64,000 nucleotides of DNA from Maea johnstoni. Taxonomy: Eukaryota; Annelida; Polychaeta; Spionida; Magelonidae. The stretch covers positions 18,703,289 to 18,767,288 of the forward strand of contig OZ012700.1 in assembly GCA_963942565.1 (NCBI GenBank), read 5' to 3'. The notes beneath the pieces were generated by a model. It saw nothing but the letters and a program-made list of their open reading frames with translations. It was not told the origin of the DNA and searched no databases. Every line of letters begins with the position of its first letter. Position 1 is the stretch's first letter. Below, in pieces: positions 10,801-22,308 of the stretch. A program made the translations under genes and the position numbers.

Positions 10801-13800
10801 AATTTAGAAAAGATCATCAGCATGGATTTTGATGGGTATTCATAAAATAAGCTATCATACAATTTTGAGTGTCATGTTCAGATAACAATCATATTCATTT
10901 CAAGTATCTACTTTTATAAATTTAAACAATGCACATGGTCTTTACATACTAGCATTCACAGAATAGTGAAACTGATAGGTGATTTCTGAAGTGTGTTTTA
11001 AAAGATTTGGGTTTCCAATTAAAGTCCTGACACCCTGTTGTGAGAGTGCTGACTAAGGCCCCATTGACCATTTCAACAACATCTTTAAAAGACCACATTG
11101 GATATGAAGGTATAGGTGGAAATTGCCTTTTGACATTAGTTTATTTATCTGTTACTTATTTACTTACTTTTTTTAATATTTTCAGATGTCTGTCTTCCAG
11201 TCTAAATTGTTTTACGTTCTTTTTTCAGGTATTTACTTATAGTTTCAACGTGTTTGTGGCAAGCATGTTTATAGAATTAATTCACTGAATTTTGGATTTA
11301 AAACAACATAGGCATGTTTGACTTATTCTAAGTACTGCTTTAAATTACTATTGGGTATACAGAGTTAGGATATCTTTACAACCTCAATTGTGGTACTACC
11401 AGAACTGTTCAAATCATTTTCCAATTGTGGTATGTACCAGAATTTTGTTCCCTACTGGCAATTCTAGTAAGTTCCGGAGCCTCATAACAGATTTGAGCAT
11501 TCAGGTAAATCTTGCCAGGACAGGGTTATAGTTTTAGCCAGCAGGGTATCTGGGAATCTTTTGGACTTCCAAACCCTCAAAACTCACCTGTCAGGACATC
11601 CCAATTTTATTGTGAGTAATTTCAGAAAATGTCAATTTCATGCATATGATTGAATTTTTTTTCAATTCAATATAATTCCCATGAAATTGTATAAGGATAT
11701 TATGCCTTATTTCAAGAAGTAAGTGTATGTTTATGTCTGTAATCTGAGTATACTTGGTCTCCCTTGAAAAATAGGATGCCCAAACGTTTTACAATTGCCA
11801 ATTTTGGGCACTCAGCTTCAAAATCCTGGCTAAGAACCTGGACTGAGTATCTGCGTATCTTTCCGTGAAGAGGCATCCGAAACATTTGGAGAAAACACTT
11901 GCATGTACTTTATGTCTTGAGCACTTACATACTTTGAAGTTCCTGAAAGACACAGCTTTAGATATATGGTATTGTCAAGAATCTAGATAAAAATCTCATT
12001 CAGAGCCTTTACCAGCAAAGTGTTACAGCATTATTTGGAGATCCCCATCATTCAAAAACTGACTACTTCGCATAAGATACATGTTTTGGTCATTTATTCC
12101 TTAATTTGTCTATTAAAGCAACTAATCATTATTTTTATTCTATGTGACTTTGGAGATTATTGAAGAATGTTTAGATTCCATGCATTTTCCTAATAAGCAT
12201 ATATTCATTGTTATTTGTTATATATTTAAATATCTTCATGCCCTCGAAAAATTCAATGTCCAAAGTTTTATGATTGCCTGTTTTGGACACCTATTTCAAG
12301 TCTTGGCCAAGAGCCTGAATCCCTTGCATGTATTGTTTTTAGCACTACTCACTGACATATGTTGACCATCCTTGTCAAAAAGCAGTGTTATTTTTCTTTA
12401 TTGAAAATTGCCATGTCAAGACAAAGATTTGTTATTCAAATATTTTTGGGTCTCCTTAGTTGAATATGACACTCGAAATATCATGATTGCTTATTTTGGA
12501 CACCCCTAGCCAAGACCCTGAATCCATTGCATGTATTGTTTTCAGCACTTCTCATTGACACCTTTTTACCATGCAATGCATCTTGTCAAAAGCTGTCATT
12601 TTTCAAACCTTAGTTAACTTAAAGTTAACCATTTCAAGTCATTGACTAGAATAGGTTGGTTCATTTGTAACATCGTTTTAAGATGCTCAGAGATACAAAA
12701 GGCGATGTATGCTTTCTACTGTTTGAGCTCATCCCTCGATGAGTTTTTTTCCTGAAACTAAATATAGTATTTTCACTACGAAATATATACATTTTAGAAA
12801 ATGTCCCTTGAATTTATGAACCATATGTTAAATCCTCTTGACACATTGAAGAAAGAGTGAAAAAAAACACTTAAATGCAAATCATTGAAAACTTGCCTGC
12901 ATTTAAATGAATAGTATGTCGCTCGCTTTATGGTTACACCATTTAGTACATTTTGTCAAAAGGTCAGTCAGATGGTGCTTTTTTTTCAAATTCAGGCTTT
13001 TTTGACAATTTAAGAACAAAGATATTCTCTGACTTCTGTGTGCCTTATTTTAACTTTTTTTTATTCAGGCTAGATTTTTTCACTCCAATTTGATGACCTA
13101 GCATTAAATCATTCAACTGTGATGATCTGCATTTTAGAGACCTTTTGACTCAACTTTTGTTTATATTTTGCAGCATTCCGTAGTGACCAACCTTCTAATT
13201 TATCACCATGTGGCATATGCGGACGAACATTTGCAGAAGATGTATTGGTAAGTTTCCTTCTTGAGTACCTTGTCTAATTTGAATTTTTCACCATGCCAAT
13301 TTCAAATGCTGTAGAATAGGAAATGATTCTGAGCATGTAATTAATCCTAATTTATCAAATTAGAAAACCTCGGTATTATCAAATTTGGAATAAAATCTGC
13401 CCCCATCTGTGTTAATGTGTAATAATGGCTGTTCGGTAAAATTAAATTTGGAAAGGTCAAATTTTTGTTCAAATTTGGTATATTTGCACCCCAGATTAAT
13501 TTCCTATCCTACAGTACATGATTTTGAGTTTCACCTTGTTATGAATGCTTGGACAATACTGAAATTACCATAGGTATTCTTATTACTCATTCTATTTGGT
13601 TATTATCAATTGTTATTGTTCGTACATATATGTGATTTATATCTGATTACCCTGCTACATTTCATGAATGGTATCTTACTATCTTATAAATTCTTGATTA
13701 ACACTGACTTATCAACCATAATGATTTTGATCACTATTTATATTTACAGGCTAGACATATCCCAATATGTCAGAAAACTGCAGCAAAGAAACGGAAGGTG

Positions 13801-16800
13801 TTTGATGTTCAGAAACAGAGAGTAGAAGGCACAGATATCAAGCTTTCTAAGGATGTGAGAGTTAAACCAGGGCAGTCCCCCAAGGTAGGTGTTCTTGAAA
13901 AATCTTTTAGTCTCCTACATGGATGCATTTTAAGAGGGATTCCTATAATCCATGTTGTCAGGTTTCTCAACTCTTTTACGTAACATGCATATGAAATGAA
14001 CAATATTCATTGCGTATCTTTTCTTTACAGAAAATAATATATAGGAAACAAATTTTATATTCATTGTTTTCAGATCTGGGTGAACTATCATCACTTTCAA
14101 AACTGTAACTGGTACCAGGAATGTTCATTAGAATGTAATGAACTTCTCTGCTGGTACATAACAATATGGTGCAAAGACATGCTTACCAAATGGCTATCAT
14201 CTGATTTATAACTTATTCAGGCACCAACATTAGTGCTTGCCCGCTTGTCATCGCAAGAGAATTTTTGAAATAAGGGATTTCGACCAAGTACAATTTTTCA
14301 GTTTGAACTTGCCCAAGTGAGCAAGCTGATCTTCTGAACACTACACATTTTTATACCCAGAAATATGATGCAACAAAATTTAAAAGAAATGGTTTTCAAA
14401 TCATTAAATCCACGAAAAATAACACATGCCAATCTAGCATATGTCATAACTTATTTTGGGCAATAAAATATGACATGCAACCCAAAACCATGGTTAGTTA
14501 GTTCTGGAACTTATGTAGGTGCCTGCATGTACATATGTGTATGTATATTGTTTTGGTTGTGTGGTGTGTATTTTTGGAGCTGTTGGTCTTCCTATTTTGT
14601 GATACGATGGTGTGTATTCATGTTCCCATCAACTGATTTCCCATGATTGCCTAGGCAAAGCTTTCTTATCTGGAGAATAATAAACCCATTGTTCTTTTCT
14701 AAGGGGATTGTTATGATGGCTATTGTTCTTGAATATACCAGAGCTGGAGAATAATAGACCCATTGTTCTTGTAGATCCCTCCACAAAATGCAGCACCTAA
14801 GGTGAGATAGAGGATGGGTCAATGAGGCCAGTTAAGACAAGATAGAATTCATATGATCTGACATTTCAGCATACTTGAAATTGAAATTTTGGTTAACTTT
14901 TTTTGCATTTGTAAATTTCATTTTCTGAAGCCCATGTTTATGGTACCTAAGTCATTTCCTTTTTTTTTCCTGAACTTTAAATTCAAAAATAGGGTTAGGT
15001 TTTCAACTATATATTTTTAAAATTTTCTAGCCAATGTTTAGAAAAAAACCTACATTCATAATGTTAAATATAAAGTATAATTCTACATTTATAATAGTTT
15101 GAAATTTAATTTCATTTCATTTTTTCATGTTAAGATATTACTAACCATACAGAATTTCGGTCACTTATCTTAAATTATGATGAAAATTTCTAAATTTTTC
15201 ATGAGTTATTTCAGACATATTCCCTCTTACTTGATTTACAAAGCTTTTTAGTAGATACTAGTGCATGTCAATATGTAACCTTTACAATTCCAGAATACAA
15301 ATGATTAAGCCTATGTGTAAAGTATTTTAGAGATGACTACAATATTGATCCGAAGAGCATCACATTTTTCCTTGTGATTGTCCTTGGAATGTTTTAGATT
15401 AAAAAAAAACACAATTAAATTGTTCAACTCAATTAACACATAAATTCATTATGACAAGGATAGAAAAAGCAACTGATGTGAAATAATCTTTAATTTTTAT
15501 AGGTGCTATAGCATTATATTGTGGTCAGAATGCTTGTGAAAACCGTAAAAGCAGAGAGGTCTATTTGAATAAATTGTCCCTGCGTAAAAGGTATTCTCTA
15601 GCAAAAAGGTGCTATGTTTTTGAATTTTAGTCCATTCATCTCCATAGTGATCAGAACAGGATTAACTGCTTTTTGGAACTCAAAATTTGTAAGAGAGCAG
15701 CATTTAGAAGTTAGAAATGCTAAGCCCAACATAGCTGACAATTAACTACCACAATTTTTCATTTCAAATTCAACTTATGGGCAGCATGATAATTTTACTG
15801 AACCTGAATATCTAGATTATTTTTCAAGGAAAACTATAGATATGAATGGACTGAATGAATATCCTACCCAATACCCATAACTTGACAATTTCTTTGCAGG
15901 TTCTGTGTTCAGTGCTGTACTTTTTCAATATTTTGTGTTCTGATATCTTGCGGAACTTTATTTCAACTTGAGAAAACTGTACATGTTTCCTTCTGTTACT
16001 ATTTTCCCTTAGATCATTTCTATCAGGTTATTCATGCATGGCTAGACATTTTCCTGTTGTACCAGTGCATCAGAACTTATGAAAAACAGTGGACAGCAAT
16101 GTTTCAAGGCAGAATTTATTTCATCCATTTGTGTGTGGACTTTGAATTTATTTGAGTGACATTAAACTGCAAATGGTTTGTTCCATTGTTCTTAATCAGA
16201 TATTGCATTACACTTTTCTCTTTTAATTTTTTTTAATAACAGATGTACAGCATTCTGTTAATTCCATCCTTCCATATTTGGTGATATTTGGTGATAAAAT
16301 TGAACTTCGGGAATCTCCTTCAGCACTAAAGTTGTAGAAATTTCCATCCCTCCTCCACTTCTTACTAAACCCTCTACTTTCAGGTGTTATATCTTTCTCA
16401 TCCTCTAGAACATTCCTCAGCTGATTGTTATAATTGTCTATTGTTCTTTAGCTTTGGTAATCTCTTTCAGTACCAAAGTTGCAGAAATTTCTATTCCTCC
16501 TCCGCTTCTCTTATTAACTAAACCTCCTGCTTTTAGGTATTATAGCTTACTCGACCTCAAGTTCTCTCCTCAGTTGATTGTTATATTTGTCTATTGTTCG
16601 TGAGTATACTAGAGCTTCGGTAATCTCTTTCAGTACCATGCAAAGTTGCAGTAATTTCCATCCTGCCTCCACCTCTTACTAAAACCCCTTGCTTGCAGGT
16701 TTTACATCTTTCTTATCCTCAGGTTCTTTCCTCAGGTCAGGTGATTGTTATAATTGTCTAATGTTCTTGAGTATAATAGAGCTATTGTTCTTCCAGGTAC

Positions 16801-19800
16801 CTGCTAATCAAGGTCTTTCACAGGTGAGATAGGAGGTATTATTAAAAATCAGGCTGGTTAAGTTGAGATAAAGATTTTATGTCTGGACACTTGAAAATTT
16901 CACTATATACTGTTTAAACTTAAGAAGTCATTACAATTCTCTTGCAGGTTCAAAGAATCAGCTGTAATGAGCCTTTTTTGTTTGCTTTGATATTAGAGCA
17001 TTTTGAATTTGACCCTTTTTTGTTCTCTTTAGATAGGAAGTCTTCCACAACAGGAAATATAATGGAACATTTATTCTTTATTGGGGTGCATATTTGACTG
17101 TATTTGCATGCTTATTGCAAGAAAAACAAAACGGTTTCATTTGATTTACTGCAAATGGTTATCCAATATAGTTTTTATGTCAGACATGTTTTCTCTTACT
17201 TGATTTAAATATGCTTGTTAACCCATTTATCCCTGCAAATACCTACAAAAGGCTGACTTATGTTGATGATATCTATCTTTCGAATTCATTCTTGTTCAAC
17301 TTATGGAAAAATCTTGAACAGAACCAGACTAAAAACTCCTTCAAAACATTGCTAAGTTAATAAGTTCCCCTGTTATCTCCAAAACCACCATATCACTCTG
17401 CAATCTTAACTCTTGGATGAGTCCATAATGTATATAAATGTATGAATATGATTGTTTTTACTCACTCAAGCTTAGTGATCCCCATAAAAGTGCTTTCCTG
17501 ATGCATTGCTCCTTTTTAATGAAGTAAACTGTATACAAAACATTTGAAAGAGAGTCCTTAGTTTGGTTTGATAAACAATTTTCCTCAGTTATCTATAAAA
17601 GAATTTCTCTCTCAATTAAACAAACACAGCAATGCCTTTTGATATCTCTATTCTCTACAGGGAATAATGGGTTAATGTATTTGTATATATGTATGGGCTC
17701 TGTAACTTTTATGACTTAGTACCTGTTACGATAGTTTTCCAGGTTATCTGAGCTAATGTGTAGTCTAATTACTAACTAGGCTTCCCATATCTTAACAAAT
17801 TCATGCCTGTAGCAGTTCAATATCAAAGTGACCTGACTATTTCAGGAAAAAAAATCCTATCAAAAAACTTTTTTTTTAAATCATTAAAAGAAAAAGATGA
17901 TATACATTTATCATACAAGCTTTGAATTCTCCTTTACATAATTGTCAAATTTATGTTAATACATATTAAGTGATTTTCAAATCTTCCTAGCATCCAGCAG
18001 AGGGTATCTCTCTGAGATTTGCATTAATTGGTATAAAAGTCCAACTGAAGGATGTTTTCACTGCATTAAAAATGATAAAATCAGGTCAGAGAATGTCAAC
18101 AAAATATCCTTTGAAGCTAACCCAAAACAAAACCTTATAGTAGACATTGTTTTTGCATGTATACTTACTTGCATGTATTCACTAACTTGACTTAATTCTA
18201 GAATATGTCTTTGGAAATGGCCCCAATTCCCAGAAGATAGTACAGTATGGCATATAGCTCTTTCCTATACTGATCAAACTAACCCTTAAACAAAATAACC
18301 TTCAGTTCAAGAGAAACATGGCTAACATCTATCAAAATAGAAATATTTAAATCAAAAATCAACTGACGTTTACCCTTTTTGTTTGATCTATTAGGGTCAA
18401 TATTTTGATTTATTAGTATTGGTTGATGTTTTACTGGATTTTTAAATTGTGTCAATTTTATTAGGCATTAAATTGTAGGTGCCTCCGTGACAAATGTTGA
18501 CAAATCGTATTTAACTACCTTTGCTCTTCGCAAAAAAGATCCCTTTGCTTTCAAAATATATCACTACTTTACAGACAGAGAGTATATTCCATGAAACATA
18601 TACATTTTGCGACATGGATGGAATTAAGTCAAATTATGACACTCATAATTATTTTATCTTCCTTACTACAATGTCTTACATGTCAAAGTATTTGACCTAA
18701 ATGAATGAAAATTGACGTACTTATATATTTTCATGGTTGATGTTGACCTACTTATGTTATACTTTATGGTTGATGACCTACTTATATAGTGCTTGGTGGA
18801 TGTAAATGACCTACTTTATGGATCGTCTTATGGTTAACATGACCTACTTACTAAATACCTTATATGGTTAATGTTGACCCACTTATGTGATACTTCATGG
18901 TGAGTTTTATCCTCTACATTACTAAGTCATTACATCATCTTAAATTTCTATTTCAGAAAAATAATTCTACAAGCAAAAGCAACTGGAGGTCACAACATGC
19001 AGATTTCATCAACACTATTCGAGCGGCAAGAGGGGTTCAAAAAGCCATGGAGAGTGGAGGACCTCTACCCCCTCCACCCCCTCCAACCATAAATCCTGGT
19101 AGGATATTAAACTGCTAGACTAGCGGCCAAATCCTCAAAAGGCCCTAAAATACGAGTTTAATTACCCCACCGAGAAGCTTTTTTTTCTTGATCTCAAAAG
19201 AAAGGGGAGTATATGGGATTTGTGAAAGTACCATATGCTACCATGCAGTTTAAGAAATTAAGGTAATAATTTATCATGATAGTGGTTCTCAAATGACCTT
19301 ATTAAGCTTCTACTAATTATTGTATACCGTGTTATATTGTGGCAGTTTAAATGATGTATACTATGCATACCCCTAGCTGGATTCCGCATTTATTACACTG
19401 CGCACCATTATTTGGGCATCCTATCCCTATGCTATAGTGATGGCTTGTTATTCAACAACAGTGCGCAGAGATTAATTGAACTGCATGCTCGTCAAAGGCA
19501 GCTGGCTAATGAGCGCACTATTTCATACGTGCAAAATTAACACAGTAAACAACATTAGGCCTAAAAAGAGTTGTTTGTTTCCTGTAACCATACCCTAACA
19601 AGTTTTTATTCAAAAAAATCCCTACCCTAATGTTTTTTCTGCCCTCTGCTACTCCTAATCTAAGTAAAACATGCATAAAACACACATTTTTGACCAAAAA
19701 AAAAATATTTTTACCAACCTACCTACCCTATTTCTTTCAGACCTTTAAAGGAAACAAACAATTTCTTTTTTTAGGCCTTATTGGTAGTTAATGGAGATGC

Positions 19801-21999
19801 AAGGATAACATCCTTGCCCTGAAAAATGGGTGGCAATCGGGCGCCTGGTCGTATACAGTATTATGCCTGGGCTGCCCACACATTTAGTGCAGGAATTGAA
19901 TGTCAGCACTGCAGGAACCTGCTTTATTGTATAGTAAACTACAACTGGCTGCTAACAAAGCTAACAAATGAGCATTAATATGAAAGAAAAAGTGATGTTG
20001 AACAAAATTCCTCATCTAAATTTGCCACTATTAAACCTAGGGAATTGTTTTCATGTTTTGTAGACTACGTCCAGTGCCCTTACTGCTCAAGAAGGTTCAA
20101 TGAATCGGCAGCTCAGAGACACATCAGCTTCTGTAAAGAACAGCACAGTCGCCTTCCCAACAAGACCAAGGTGGACCCCAAGGAAAAGGCAAAATTTCAG
20201 ACAAGAACTGGCGTAAGTACATGATTGCAAGGTCTGTCATTGCTGTCATTAACCTGCTACAAAATTGCAGGCAAGAACGATTGTAAGTGCATGATTGCAA
20301 GGGTTGTCATTGCTATCATTGGCTAGCTCCAAAATTTCAGACAAGAACTGCTGTAAGTACATGGTTGCAAAGGCTTTCATTGCTGTGATTGGCTAGCTCC
20401 AAAATTTCAGACAAGAACTGCTGTAAGTACATGGTTGCAAAGGCTTTCATTGCTATAATTGGCCTGGTCCCTAATTTCAGACAAGAACTGCTGTAAGTAC
20501 ATGGTTGCAAAGGCTTTCATTGCTGTGATTGGCTAGCTCCAAAATTTCAGACAAGAACTGCTGTAAGTACATGGTTGCAAAGGCTTTCATTGCTATAATT
20601 GGCCTGGTCCCTAATTTCAGACAAGAACTGCTGTAAGTACATGGTTGCAAAGGCTTTCATTGCTATAATTGGCCAGCTCAAATTTCAGACAATAACGTCT
20701 GAAAGTATTTGATTGCAAAGGCATTCTTTGCTATCGTTCACTTGCTCCATGATTTCAGACAAGAACCGTGCAATTACATGATTGCAAGAGCTGTCATCAA
20801 TAGTGATGGTTTGCTCAAAAATTTCTGACAAGAAGTGCTGTAAGAAGAGCTGTCATTAATATTGGCAGCTTCCTCCTGAATTTCAGACAAGAACTGGTGT
20901 AAGTGCATGATTGCGAGGGCAGTCATTACTATCAATGGCCAGTTACAAAACTTTGGAAAAGAACTGTTGCAAGTACATGATTCCAAGGGCTTTCATTGCT
21001 GTGATTGACTTGCTCCAAAGTTTAAGACAAGAACCCCTGCAAGTACATGATTGCAAGGGCTGTCATTGCTATCATTGGCCTGCTCCAAACTTTCTGACAA
21101 GAACTGGTGTAAGCATATGATTGCAATCTGCAAGGTTTGTCATTGATATGATGATATCAATGGCTGGCTCCTAAGTTTCAGACAAGAACTGGTGTAAGAA
21201 GATGAATCTTAGACCTTTCGTTTATCATTGGGGCCTTTATCATTGATACAGGCAAATGAAAAGTTTATACTATGAATAGGGATAGGTACTGGTACATGAT
21301 ACAATATTCCACATACTGGTAAGGAATGGAAAAAAAATTATTGTATCGAAAAGTTTAAGTATCTTATTGTATCTTATTGAAGGGAGGAATGGGTTAAGCA
21401 CCCAAAAAAGCATAGTTTTTGGAACAACAAAAAGAGTCAATACACAAAATATCATAACGGACTTTCTAGAAATGTATCTTGTTTTTCAAGTTGTTTCCTA
21501 TACAGTATGATTTTAGAGAGGGGATGGTGAATATACTTGATTTTAGTGCATTAGGGCACTTAATACTTATGTTAATTAGTATTAGGAATTTCGTTGTTCA
21601 TGCTGTCCAACATGGCAAAGACAGCTATCTTTACAAGATATATTAATGATTTCCAGGGTTTGGGGAGGTCTTGGGTCCTTATGAGCCTTGGGCATGTCAA
21701 ACTCACACATTTCTGTCAAAAATGGTGGATTTATTGGTGTTTGTGTGACAGGTTTGATTCTTTTTCAGTACAAAGCTCCGAGGCCAAAACTAAAGGAAGG
21801 TTCCACTGCTGCACATCAGAGGGCGCTACATGATGCCGCACGGGAGACCTCAGGCCGCACTCCACCAAGAACAGGTGAGGCTCATTAATATAAGTATTCA
21901 AGTGCCATGCACCAATCTATATGTCATAATCATAAACAATATCTCTTCAAAACAATATACTGTACAATTAAAGAATAACGATAATGATGATGATTATTG

Positions 22000-22045
<46 letters not shown>

Positions 22046-22094
22046 TAATAATGATAATGATAATAATAATGATAATGATAAAAATGAAAATAGC

Positions 22095-22129
<35 letters not shown>

Positions 22130-22190
22130 TAGTAATAATAAAAATAATGATAATGATATAATAATGATAATAATAATGATAATAATAATA

Positions 22191-22236
<46 letters not shown>

Positions 22237-22270
22237 TAATAATGATAATAAAAATGATAATAATAATAAT

Positions 22271-22308
<38 letters not shown>

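Larger units (their letters stand above)
9421..13173. other. ZC2HC1A intron 1, part after the LINE
   Basis: It contains the 11-bp direct repeat at 9600, a short element bounded by GTCTTAGCCAGG and CCTGGCTAAG (about 10013-10096), a tRNA-like stretch at about 10500-10620, a family B MITE at 11527-11840 and two decayed family B remnants (about 12150-12325 and 12470-12525). No exon is recognised. Confidence 0.55.
13885..18956. other. ZC2HC1A intron 3
   Basis: A 5.1-kb AT-rich intron. It holds a weak duplication around 14670-14780 (AGAATAATA...CCCATTGTTCTT), three tandem 155-bp units at 16305-16790, a TTAA-flanked MITE at 17218-17675 and a degenerate 45-bp repeat at 18710-18905. The rest shows nothing recognisable. 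Confidence 0.55.

Noticed and set aside
20193-21215. CRISPR-like array
   Set aside because: The regular 70-bp spacing comes from tandem duplication; the spacers are themselves repeated and the setting is an animal intron.
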